A DNA stretch of 64,000 bases. Origin: Chitinophaga sp. H8 (lineage in GTDB: Bacteria; Bacteroidota; Bacteroidia; Chitinophagales; Chitinophagaceae). Position 1 is the first letter of the stretch. Each line of letters begins with the position of its first letter. The stretch spans positions 2,294,001-2,358,000 of the forward strand of contig NZ_JBEXAC010000002.1 of NCBI RefSeq assembly GCF_040567655.1. The letters run 5' to 3'. Positions 16,931 through 24,541 of the stretch are shown here, one piece after another. The position numbers and the translations under genes are program-made. The notes beneath the pieces are model-generated. The model saw only the letters and a program-made list of their open reading frames with translations, searched no databases and was not told where the DNA came from.

Positions 16931-17966
16931 TATAGATGTGTCTTGTTAATGATGGATACGCCTGCAATACGCGGTCTATTTCTAAAGATTGATCAGGAGA
17001 AAGACTTTCATGGGGATTCAGGCACCAGATCCCGTCGAGAAGTTTCTCGCGACGGAGTACTTCATGTATCCCCGAAATGCATCCATGGAACTGATTTGAA
17101 GGATCAAAGATGGCCGCATTCATATCTGTAATCATTGTGCCAATGGCTAGTAAATCCGCTATTCCTTCATTATCGTTGGAAATGCATTTTTTTATTCTGT
17201 TAAACAGTTCAACAGCTGGTTTCGTCCAGACAGACCAATGGCCAAGTAATCCCCCTATGAACCTTTTTTCCACTGTTTTCCCATTCACTACAAATCTGAA
17301 AGGAGTTAAGAGGTCTGCCACCAGATTATCGTCATTACCGGTATATAAGGCTATCTCATTTATCCGGGAGGAGTTGCACACAGCTCTTACCACATCCAGT
17401 GTCTGGTAACGGTTGAATGCAGCCACTTTTATCGCTTCCACGTTTGGTATTTCGGCAAAGGCCTTCCAGAATTCGTAACTGAGAATGCGGCCACCAACAG
17501 CAGGCTGCAGATAAAAACCAAATACGGGCAGAATATCAGCAATCGTTCGCACATGGTTTATCAACGCTTCTTCCGTCCAGTCGTTTAACCCGCCGAGACT
17601 CAACAAGCCAATATCATAACCATATTTAACAGCTAGTTCAGCCTCTTTAACAGCCTGGATGGTGGGGCCACAGATACCGGCAACTTTAACCAGGGTTTTA
17701 CCACCTGCTGCCTGTTGGATTTCATCAGTTGTTAATTCCAGTACCCTTTCCAGCAGATTAAATTTAGGATCCCTGATTTCAAATTGTGTGGTATGCACGC
17801 CAATAGCAATACCACCTGATCCGCTTTCAAGGTAATATCTCGTCAGCGCTCTTTGCCGTTTTTCATCAATTTTTAATTCCCTGGTAAGCGCTAGTGGGTG
17901 CGCAGGTATGAAAGTGCCCTGGTGCAGTAAAGTTTTTACTGCGGGATTCATTTTTTTTGTTGCCAT
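16917..17966 (-). CDS. Second DapA-family lyase, divergent subgroup
   Basis: The 349-residue TIM-barrel protein is longer and more divergent than the DapA-like protein at 3137-4060. The probable Schiff-base lysine is K180 in the AIKVAAFN strand, and an FYLQPAVGG loop replaces the usual YNxP. The N-terminal segment IPAHPLALTRELKID and the SGSGGIAIGVHTTQF stretch resemble annotated 'dihydrodipicolinate synthase family' proteins of Bacteroidota and Planctomycetota with no assigned reaction. It lies 4 bp after the epimerase gene and overlaps the M20 gene. Two lyases in one regulon suggest two aldol or dehydration steps, or two related substrates. Confidence 0.8.
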   Translation of the reverse strand: MATKKMNPAVKTLLHQGTFIPAHPLALTRELKIDEKRQRALTRYYLESGSGGIAIGVHTTQFEIRDPKFNLLERVLELTTDEIQQAAGGKTLVKVAGICGPTIQAVKEAELAVKYGYDIGLLSLGGLNDWTEEALINHVRTIADILPVFGFYLQPAVGGRILSYEFWKAFAEIPNVEAIKVAAFNRYQTLDVVRAVCNSSRINEIALYTGNDDNLVADLLTPFRFVVNGKTVEKRFIGGLLGHWSVWTKPAVELFNRIKKCISNDNEGIADLLAIGTMITDMNAAIFDPSNQFHGCISGIHEVLRREKLLDGIWCLNPHESLSPDQSLEIDRVLQAYPSLTRHIYNADR

Positions 17967-17970
17967 ATCT

Positions 17971-18987
17971 TTAAAATTTTCCTTCTCTTTCCTGGAAATG
18001 AGTTGGTTTATTAGAGATCTTTCCTCCTTGTTTCAGCCATTCGGCAATCATCCGGATCATTTCCATGAGGGAGACAGATGGGTAACCAAATAGACTAAAA
18101 GCCTCTGCGGAATTACTGAGCAAAGCAGTCGGTTGTTCTTCGCCACTGAATACCGGCGGAAGATTGAACAGCTTACCAAATTCCTTTGCTATCCATCTTA
18201 CAGATACCGTTTCCGGACCTGAAACGTTTAATATCTTTGCAGGTGTGCTGCAGTGGAGCAGCGAACGGATGGCGATTTCGTCTGCATCTTTTTGCCATAT
18301 CACATTTACATGCCCCATGTGAAGATCAATTGCAATACCTTCTTTCACGCATTTTGCAATTTCAAGTAATACGCCATAGCTGACATCATTGGCATAATTT
18401 AACCTATAAATGAGTAATGGCGTACCATTCTTCAAGGATTTATATTGAAAGAGCCGTTCCCTTCCAAGGCAGGATTGTGCATATTCCCCAACTGGAGCAG
18501 CAGCAGTTTCTTCTGTCGCGCCACCTGCAATAACCGGGGTTAATGGATATACATTACCTGTAGAAAAAACAACAGTTTTTGAATGTTTGAATTTTTCTGC
18601 TACCAGCCCGGGCAGAAAACTATTCATCGCCCATGTTAATGATTCATTGCCAGTGGTTCCGAATTTTGTTCCAGCGAGATATATCACATTTGGCACTTCA
18701 GGTAAGGATGCCAGTTGTTCAGGTTCCAATAGATCCACCTGAAACGTTTTGACGCCATATTGTTTTAATTCAGCCTCAAGGCCAAACTGAGAGAATCTGG
18801 ATGCGCCGTATATTTTCTTTTTCAGGCCAGCAACGGAAATAGCATCCATTGCTAATTTGGCCATAGAAGGTCCCATTTTTCCTCCAACCCCCAGTAAGAG
18901 AATGTCTCCATCAATTTTTGAAATGTCTTCGATAAGTGCATCTGAAGGCTTCAGTAGCTGCTTATAAATATCATTGATCTTGGTCAT
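17971..18987 (-). CDS. NAD-dependent epimerase/dehydratase (extended SDR-like)
   Basis: The 338-residue protein has a Rossmann start (ILLLGVGGKMGPSMAKLA), then NVIYLAGTKFG and a STGNVYP strand that stands where the family has its catalytic Ser/Thr. The expected YxxxK is represented by EYAQSCLGRE, which lacks a lysine at the usual spacing, so redox activity may be modified. Family members oxidise, reduce or epimerise sugar derivatives in the cytosol. It is second in the reverse operon, 22 bp after the transporter gene. Assignment to the superfamily is confident; the precise reaction is not. Confidence 0.75.
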   Translation of the reverse strand: MTKINDIYKQLLKPSDALIEDISKIDGDILLLGVGGKMGPSMAKLAMDAISVAGLKKKIYGASRFSQFGLEAELKQYGVKTFQVDLLEPEQLASLPEVPNVIYLAGTKFGTTGNESLTWAMNSFLPGLVAEKFKHSKTVVFSTGNVYPLTPVIAGGATEETAAAPVGEYAQSCLGRERLFQYKSLKNGTPLLIYRLNYANDVSYGVLLEIAKCVKEGIAIDLHMGHVNVIWQKDADEIAIRSLLHCSTPAKILNVSGPETVSVRWIAKEFGKLFNLPPVFSGEEQPTALLSNSAEAFSLFGYPSVSLMEMIRMIAEWLKQGGKISNKPTHFQEREGKF

Positions 18988-19009
18988 GCTATGAACTTTA
19001 TAGAAATAT

Positions 19010-20212
19010 TTAAAAGAAGAGTTTTTGAATATTTAAACCGGCCAAGATAAATACGAGGACAAGCCCCGCTATCGCAGCGATATTAACTGACAGTGTATTT
19101 TTATGTTTGCCCATGATAGATATATCATTGCTAACAGCAAACATGGCTATCCCGATCAATGGTACGATCAATACCGTGATGCTTTGTGCAAAAACGATCA
19201 GTTCAAGTGGAATATGTCCAAAAAGTATGGCTATTGCCGCACCGATAATTATGATCAAAGCAATGAAGCTTTTGGCTTTCGGGGAATCCATACTGCTGCC
19301 ATAGCCAAGGGAGTCTGCCAATAAAGTTCCTCCTAGTGTAGCATTGCCGATAAGGGAAGAGAAAGACGCGCCAAAAAGACCTATCAAAAAAAACATTGTG
19401 GCCTGTTTGCCGAAGAGTGGTACAAGTGCGCGACCCATATCTGCTGCAGTATTCACCTGTATATTGTTGGCATGAAGAACAGAAGCGGCGCAGATCATTA
19501 CAATGATGCTCATTAATCCAAGTAGTAGGATACCTGTAAGACTTCTGTCCTTTATCTCATTTCCGTTTTTATTATTCCTGGCTCTTTCTTGTACAAGATA
19601 AGATTGATAGAATGCACCTACCAATGAAAAGCAGGATGCGATAAATGCAATGATTAAGCCCTGGGAACCTTTTGGTACCTGGGGACGAAGGCCTGCCAAG
19701 CTTTCTGATATGGAAGGGCGTGCTACGATACAGGTAACCAGGAAAGAAAATAGCATAGAGATCACAATGCCTATCATTACAACTTCAAGAATCTTATAAA
19801 AACGCCGGAAGAATAACAGGCTTATGCCTATAAGACTAGAGAGGATTACCCACAAGCCAGTGGAGGTACCCGTTAGTTCAGCCAATGCTACGCCAGATCC
19901 AATGGCATTGCCTGCCTGAAACGAAATGGTTACCAGAAAAATGCCTATGCCTATAATCGCCGAGAATTTACTGCCCCATTTTAACTTAATGGTATTTAAT
20001 AGTGATTGTTTAGTGGCCATCCCTATTCTGGCTGCCATAGATGTGAAAATGGCCATAAAGAATATGGCAACAGCTACAATCCATAACAACGTATATCCAA
20101 ATTCAGCTCCAAGCTTAGTAGTAATAGTCATTTTGCTGGGTCCAAAAACCACTGCTAGCGTGATTATACCGGGAATAAGGGAGCCGCTCCAATCTTTCAA
20201 TTTTGATGACAT
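19010..20212 (-). CDS. Nramp-family-like transporter lacking the canonical metal motifs
   Basis: The 400-residue inner-membrane protein has about 11 hydrophobic segments and general Nramp (SLC11) similarity. In the first segment the diagnostic DPGN metal motif is replaced by GPSK at residues 24-27, and in the sixth segment the usual MPH region reads GAFYQSYLVQE. The Asp, Asn and Met that coordinate Mn/Fe in true Nramps therefore appear to be absent. It is the first gene of a catabolic operon behind two GntR operators. An organic substrate, or another ion, is thus more likely than iron or manganese. The name 'metal transporter' should not be transferred uncritically. Confidence 0.78.
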   Translation of the reverse strand: MSSKLKDWSGSLIPGIITLAVVFGPSKMTITTKLGAEFGYTLLWIVAVAIFFMAIFTSMAARIGMATKQSLLNTIKLKWGSKFSAIIGIGIFLVTISFQAGNAIGSGVALAELTGTSTGLWVILSSLIGISLLFFRRFYKILEVVMIGIVISMLFSFLVTCIVARPSISESLAGLRPQVPKGSQGLIIAFIASCFSLVGAFYQSYLVQERARNNKNGNEIKDRSLTGILLLGLMSIIVMICAASVLHANNIQVNTAADMGRALVPLFGKQATMFFLIGLFGASFSSLIGNATLGGTLLADSLGYGSSMDSPKAKSFIALIIIIGAAIAILFGHIPLELIVFAQSITVLIVPLIGIAMFAVSNDISIMGKHKNTLSVNIAAIAGLVLVFILAGLNIQKLFF

Positions 20213-20242
20213 GTGTACTTGTTTGGTTGATTAAAGTGCTTG

Positions 20243-20254
20243 TTTGAATACAAA
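20243..20254. promoter_or_regulatory. Candidate GntR operator TTTGAATACAAA
   Basis: It differs by one base from the palindrome TTTGTATACAAA and lies 31 bp upstream of the Nramp-like start. On the reverse strand it reads TATATTTGTATTCAAA, so it too overlaps a TAnnTTTG-like box. It is centred 23 bp from the neighbouring perfect site. Confidence 0.55.
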
Positions 20255-20264
20255 TATATTATTG

Positions 20265-20278
20265 TTTTGTATACAAAA
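20265..20278. promoter_or_regulatory. GntR operator TTTTGTATACAAAA before the reverse operon
   Basis: This perfect 14-bp palindrome is the strongest copy of the island's operator. On the reverse strand it follows TA directly, giving TATTTTTG then TATACAAA, the same fusion of a -7 box with the operator as at 13988-14003. It lies about 53 bp before the Nramp-like gene. Confidence 0.72.
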
Positions 20279-20880
20279 ATAGTTTTTTTATGTACTCAAA
20301 AAAATAAGTGAGGTTTTGGCAGGGTGGGATCTTCCAATTGAACTAATTTTATCAGCAACTATTACTTCTTTCATTAGTGATAATGGTGGGTATCATTTTT
20401 ACAAAATCGATTTTAGGTCAAAGAGTCTTACTAGTACTGAGTAGTCTAATCCAATGCAATAGCAGGAAGAATCGTTGGTGTAATAAACCCAGATAGTTTC
20501 ATTCAAGGGAATAGTAGTCCTCATAAATAATTATTCATTGAGCTGGATTTGGGTCAACGATTATTTGTTTGAAGTTCTTTTATTTTACGTTATTCAATTA
20601 GGCAATAAGAGCTTTTAGGACATTTTTGTATTCTCTTTGCAAATAAGTATCATATTTGGGAGAATAAATATGTTTCCCACTTGAACTTGACAGCAAGTTA
20701 ATGGGATCTCATTTTTATTTGTTTAGCCAATACCAATCAGCGGCTCAATCATTTACGCAATAAGCTAAATGACTGAGTACTTATTTATCAACTTGATAAT
20801 AAGCATAGCATCAATAGGATTAAGAAATGAATTCAGCCTATACTTGTAATATGTAATAATTATTTATGTAATTATCCATA

Positions 20881-21000
20881 AATGGCCTAAAAATAGATTA
20901 AACAGTCTGTTTAAATACCTTTAAAGACATTGTGGTAAATCAACAAAGACCTGTAAATCAGCTATCAATTGGTTAGATAATTTCCCTATTCTCGCTACGA
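20881..21000 (+). repeat. 120-bp imperfect direct repeat, copy A
   Basis: It aligns without gaps to 24345-24464, with 99 of 120 bases identical when compared by hand. The best conserved part is the last 60 bases, which contain ATCAATTGGTTAGATAA and end in CTCGCTACGA. Like copy B, it is followed within about 20 bp by a hairpin with a T-run. It may be an attachment-site or tRNA-end-derived remnant of an integrated element, but no integrase is visible. Confidence 0.75.
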
Positions 21001-21017
21001 ATGTTACACATAATTGG

Positions 21018-21046
21018 AAAGGTTACCAAAAATGGTAACCTTTTTT
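21018..21046 (+). terminator. Rho-independent terminator-like hairpin after repeat copy A
   Basis: AAAGGTTACCA and TGGTAACCTTT form an 11-bp stem with a short A-rich loop, followed by a T-run. No complete gene ends just upstream on the forward strand, so it may belong to the repeat unit. Confidence 0.7.
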
Positions 21047-21281
21047 ATTTTTATGATTTTGCGTTTCAATGAATTATACTGTTTTACATCGTCAACAGAA
21101 ATTTGCATCGCTAGATTATATCATATCAAATTCAAAACCTCAGTTTCATAATGTATTAATTTTCAAGCTAAATTGGTTCAACTCCTGTTCAGGGGTATAT
21201 TATGGAAAAAGTAGGGAATTGTCTGATCTTCTATAAGCCATTTTATATTGATACATCATATTCTACGAAAGGTGAAGGTCC

Positions 21282-21467
21282 TTACTTTTTGAATGTAACA
21301 CGTTTTGTTGAACCATTTCCATTTTTTTTATGCGCATATTTTTCCTGAAAGTAGCTCTCTACAACTAATTCTACAATAAGATATGCTAATTGCTCTTGGG
21401 ACAGTTGTAATTTCTCCTTTGAAATAAGTCCTTCTTTGAAGTTGTCGTCAACAGTTATATTCATCAT
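21282..21467 (-). CDS. Small hypothetical protein (61 aa)
   Basis: I do not recognise this protein. It would have 61 residues, with an acidic N-terminal half, a central predicted helix (LSQEQLAYLIVELVVESYF) and a basic tail (NGNGSTKRVTFKK). It is divergent from the gene at 21544, with a 76-bp gap that could hold promoters for both. The composition is protein-like and not obviously a shadow of another gene, but at this length chance cannot be ruled out. Confidence 0.4.
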   Translation of the reverse strand: MMNITVDDNFKEGLISKEKLQLSQEQLAYLIVELVVESYFQEKYAHKKNGNGSTKRVTFKK

Positions 21468-21543
21468 TTATAATTGGCCTATAGAAACATGAGAGAACTG
21501 GTTGGGTTTTTAACGAGTGGAAATTGGCGATTTAGTTTAGCCG

Positions 21544-21822
21544 ATGAAAAAAATAACTAAAGTCCAACTTTGGCAAAATGAAATCTTTTCAACTCTGGAC
21601 TTAATCAATTATTGTGAACAAAATAGTCCTCATAGTCTGGCGTATGATTCATGTAATAGAATTGATATAAAATATAGTGATGGTATCTATAAAACCTCTT
21701 TCTCACTCAACTTAGTAGGAGTATTAAATAAGTGCAGGGCTAAATACAAATATACAGAAGAAGCTTTAGGACAATTTGAGCATGAAATGGAGCGTGAAAA
21801 TCAAACTGATGCTAATCTTTAG
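21544..21822 (+). CDS. Hypothetical protein (92 aa)
   Basis: I do not recognise this family. The 92-residue soluble protein begins MKKITKVQLWQNEI and has a mixed alpha/beta composition, an aromatic central part (IDIKYSDGIYKTSFSLNL) and a charged C-terminal helix. It has no signal peptide or membrane segment. It lies inside the segment bounded by the 120-bp repeats and is transcribed away from the 61-residue gene. A small accessory or defence-associated protein is possible, but nothing in the sequence shows it. Confidence 0.5.
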   Translation: MKKITKVQLWQNEIFSTLDLINYCEQNSPHSLAYDSCNRIDIKYSDGIYKTSFSLNLVGVLNKCRAKYKYTEEALGQFEHEMERENQTDANL

Positions 21823-21945
21823 TTTAGTAGCAATGTAGTAATAACCAGCTGTATTTTATTCTTAAAAATATATGCGATGCAAATGAAGAGAAACAATGGA
21901 GGAAAGAAGAGCTTTTCATTGCCCATTCATCTGAGGTATCGACGG

Positions 21946-22587
21946 CTAATCTCTAGAAGTTTTGCGAAAAAGATATAGTATCCGATCAACGATTCTGTGA
22001 ATGGGAGGCTTAGTAGGTGTTACATTGTCATAGAAGTACGGATTTATGACTTCAATTTTTGTATTAAGCTCCTGAGATAAGTGATCTATAATTCCGCTAG
22101 GATCATATGTTTCCTGGAATTTTGTCAGACACTTAAACGTTTTACGCACTTCATCCTCTGGCATCTCTAAACCAATTGTGGGAATATCGACTTCAATTGG
22201 GGCGGTAAATGTGTTGGGAGTTTGTTTGGATATATAGTCGATGCCAAACACTTTTTCTGCCTGGTACATTCTATTGGCCAAATGTAATATTTCCCATCCT
22301 GGCCATTTTTCGTGCAACGCCAACAGAAGATATCTTACTATGGATGTTTCATTTTCAAACTCCCATGCCCAAAATCCAACCTGTTTTTTTTCGATGTCCA
22401 TTATTACAAAACCTTCCATCCAAACCGGATCCATTAGGTCATCGGCCAATGTGCAGGCTTGCACGTACTGTAAGAAAGCCTTTTCACCTAAGTATAGGTC
22501 TGATGGAATGGTGTTAGCTCTCCAGTGATGGTAGTAAATTTTAATGTTGTCGCCGTCTTTAATAATGTAATTAGCCCGTTGTCCCAT
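21946..22587 (-). CDS. Hypothetical protein (213 aa, MGQRANYI-type N-terminus)
   Basis: The start at 22587 is chosen because MGQRANYIIKDGDNIKIYYHHW resembles the N-terminus of a group of uncharacterised Bacteroidota proteins; nine further upstream codons are possible. The protein is soluble, rich in Trp and Tyr (WAWEFENE, EKWPGWEIL), with no signal peptide or membrane segment. I know of no assigned function. Its location in an accessory segment next to a Fic-type gene makes a toxin-immunity or phage-related role conceivable, but this is speculation. Confidence 0.6.
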   Translation of the reverse strand: MGQRANYIIKDGDNIKIYYHHWRANTIPSDLYLGEKAFLQYVQACTLADDLMDPVWMEGFVIMDIEKKQVGFWAWEFENETSIVRYLLLALHEKWPGWEILHLANRMYQAEKVFGIDYISKQTPNTFTAPIEVDIPTIGLEMPEDEVRKTFKCLTKFQETYDPSGIIDHLSQELNTKIEVINPYFYDNVTPTKPPIHRIVDRILYLFRKTSRD

Positions 22588-23223
22588 TCGGCTACTTTTA
22601 ATACATAAATACAATATTTTCGGGGATGTAACAAATTGGCGAATAAAGTGAACTGTTATTTAAGTTTAACTAAAGTACTTGCCTTTACCAGTATCTTCAC
22701 TCAGCAGACTAACTAATTCCAGGCGGGGTAAATTACTCCCAAATGAATAAGTTTTATTTTATAGACCTCTTTCGAAGGTCTAATAAAAATGCCGCCATTT
22801 TTAAAATTGGTTCAAATGAGGGCTCCTTCCCGCTACAAGGATTTTTTAAAAGGCTTTCAGGCGTTGCTTGGAAGCCTTTTTTGGTTCAATACTTTTTCCA
22901 AAGAAAAAAATTCAAGATCTTTACGATGCCATTTTTAGGCCCAGTCGCCAGTAGTTGACAATTCCCAAGGATGTAGTCGACCGGAGTAATATTATTATTA
23001 CCACGCACCCGTAGGGGGATGACATGGCGGTGTTCAGTAAGTGACTTAAAGTAGCTTATGAATGTGGTCATGGGTTGAAACCGAACTTCCCAGAACTTCG
23101 GATTGTGAGGCCTAAATAATAAGTCATGGCAAAGAAAAAACTTAAGACTGCCGTAATCGGTTAGATAATTTTTCTGATCCCATTATAAGGGAAAAGACTT
23201 TCATATATTATCTGAGAGCTTTT
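22588..23223. other. Non-coding stretch with degenerate repeat traces and a hairpin
   Basis: No convincing gene was found. A 7-bp stem with a 7-nt loop (TAGACCT...AGGTCTA) occurs near 22763-22783. Next comes GGTTCAAATGAGGG, ending CCCGCTAC (about 22809-22835), reminiscent of a tRNA 3' end and of the ends of the 120-bp repeats, and then the terminator at 22848-22882. Around 23153-23181 the sequence TAATCGGTTAGATAATTTTT echoes the core of the repeats. Confidence 0.45.
22848..22882 (+). terminator. Terminator-like hairpin
   Basis: AAAAGGCTT at 22848-22856 pairs with AAGCCTTTT at 22872-22880 and is followed by more T residues. It comes shortly after a repeat-like CCCGCTAC end, the same arrangement as in repeat copies A and B. 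Confidence 0.6.
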
Positions 23224-24219
23224 TTAATTATACCCATTAATTAGATTTACCACTACCTGGACAATAATATCCTTCTCCTCTGGCTTGCTTTCTGCAATCA
23301 TTAACGTCAATGCAACCAGTGCATTGTCCGCAATCCGTTTAGACCCATCTTCGCGGTAAAGAATATTGTTCTTTTCAAGGAACCAAACGAAAAGAAAAGC
23401 TGCAATCCGCTTGTTCCCGTCCGAAAAAGAGTGATTTTTAACAACGAAGTACAGAAAATTCGCGGCCTTTTCTTCAATGCTGGGATATAGTTCTAGCCCA
23501 TCAAATGACTGATAGATGGTTGCAATCGAACTTCTGAAAGATTCATCCTTTTCATTACCGAATAGGCTACTACCTCCGAATTTATCTTTTAGCCCCTGAA
23601 TGGCTTTCATGGCTTCTTCATAAGTGGCTGTGAAAACCTGTTCTTTATGTGTGGCTTCGATTGTCAGGCTACGATGGTCGTATTTATCCAAAACGTCCAA
23701 TGCATAGGTATAATCGGTGATGATCTTTAATAACCCGCTTGTTTCGTCACTGGAGAGCTGCTGAGAAGCATCCAACACGTTACCCATGAGGCGGACTGTT
23801 TGCTTGAGAGCGGCTAATTGCTTACTTTCTTCGTTCAACCGTTTTTCGTTCAGTGCATATCCTTTAACCAGGTATTCTTTCAAAACCTTGTTTGCCCAGA
23901 TACGGAATTGGGTGCCGCGCTTGGAACTTACCCGATAACCTACCGATAAAATAACATCAAGATTATAATGTATTATCTTTCTTGTAACTTTCCTTTTACC
24001 CTCTTCTTGAACTACCGAAAAATCCTCGGTAGTTGCTCTTTCTTCTAATTCTCCATCAGTGTAAATATTTTTAATATGAAATCCGATAGTATCGGTATCC
24101 TTGTCAAAGAGTTCAGCCATAAGGCGTTGTGAAAGCCATAAGGTTTCATTTTCAAGTTTGACGTCAATAGCGGTTTGCCCGTCTGGGGTTTGGTATATGA
24201 TAATCTGATTGTTAACCAT
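23224..24219 (-). CDS. RhuM-Fic family protein (RhuM-like N-terminus, Fic/Doc C-terminus)
   Basis: This 331-residue protein has an N-terminal RhuM-like domain (about 1-135, with ETLWLSQRLMAELFDKD and YNLDVILSVGYRVSSKRGTQFRIWA). A helical linker follows, then a Fic/Doc domain (about 190-325). The Fic motif reads HSFSDGNKR at 263-271; the catalytic His, Asp/Gly and Asn-x-Arg positions are kept, though the canonical Pro after His is Ser. Fic domains usually transfer AMP or another phosphate-containing group to proteins, and Doc-like forms can be toxins. No clear inhibitory (S/T)xxxE(G/N) motif or antitoxin gene is evident beside it. It sits within the repeat-bounded accessory segment. Confidence 0.88.
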   Translation of the reverse strand: MVNNQIIIYQTPDGQTAIDVKLENETLWLSQRLMAELFDKDTDTIGFHIKNIYTDGELEERATTEDFSVVQEEGKRKVTRKIIHYNLDVILSVGYRVSSKRGTQFRIWANKVLKEYLVKGYALNEKRLNEESKQLAALKQTVRLMGNVLDASQQLSSDETSGLLKIITDYTYALDVLDKYDHRSLTIEATHKEQVFTATYEEAMKAIQGLKDKFGGSSLFGNEKDESFRSSIATIYQSFDGLELYPSIEEKAANFLYFVVKNHSFSDGNKRIAAFLFVWFLEKNNILYREDGSKRIADNALVALTLMIAESKPEEKDIIVQVVVNLINGYN

Positions 24220-24344
24220 CAGTATTTCTTTGTAATTAATCCATTGGAAAGTATGATTCTATTGTAAACATAAATAATTATATTCGTATAGATACCTTTA
24301 GGTGCATACCAGGGGAAATATTTTAATAAATTATCAACCCTGGT

Positions 24345-24464
24345 AATGGCCAAAAAATAGATTAAAATAGCCTATTAAAAGACTTTAAAGACATTCTGGC
24401 AAATCATCGAAGACCAATAAATCAGTTATCAATTGGTTAGATAATTCCCTTATCCTCGCTACGA
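24345..24464 (+). repeat. 120-bp imperfect direct repeat, copy B
   Basis: It is the same length as copy A (20881-21000) with no gaps needed; 21 substitutions were counted by eye. It ends TCCTCGCTACGA. The two copies bound a segment of about 3.3 kb that holds small unknown genes and the RhuM-Fic gene. Confidence 0.75.
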
Positions 24465-24467
24465 GAA

Positions 24468-24506
24468 AAAAGCCGAAAATTCTTGATAAAAGAGTTTTCG
24501 GCTTTT
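24468..24506. terminator. Hairpin terminator after repeat copy B
   Basis: AAAAGCCGAAAA at 24468-24479 pairs perfectly with TTTTCGGCTTTT at 24495-24506 (12 bp, 15-nt loop). The A/T-rich stem ends would let it work in both directions. It is 36 bp downstream of the ATPase remnant's stop on the reverse strand, so it may be that gene's old terminator. Confidence 0.7.
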
Positions 24507-24541
24507 CGTTTAGGAGATGTTTTGTTTGAATGACCACACTA

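Larger units (their letters stand above)
20279..21281. other. AT-rich gene-poor stretch with decayed sequence and repeat copy A
   Basis: No intact gene was found. A reverse-strand remnant of about 35 codons ends at a stop at 20598-20600 and contains GKHIYSPKYDTYLQREYKN, which looks like the C-terminus of a lost gene. The direct-repeat copy at 20881-21000 and the hairpin at 21018-21046 also lie here. The rest shows no clear coding, RNA or regulatory signal. Confidence 0.5.
24220..24541. other. Non-coding stretch holding repeat copy B and hairpins
   Basis: No gene was found. A long-loop inverted repeat (TACCAGGG...CCCTGGTA) lies near 24307-24345, immediately before repeat copy B at 24345-24464, and a strong terminator-like hairpin follows at 24468-24506. 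Confidence 0.55.

Noticed and set aside
22750..22838. Possible complete tRNA gene (anticodon-arm-like 7-bp stem with 7-nt loop, T-arm-like GGTTCAAAT, end CCCGCTAC)
   Set aside because: The acceptor stem pairs only partly and no D-arm fits. The parts can be explained as a decayed repeat or attachment site, so it is not called as a tRNA.
20881..24464. CRISPR array
   Set aside because: The repeats are 120 bp long, only a few in number, unequally spaced and diverged, and no cas gene is present.
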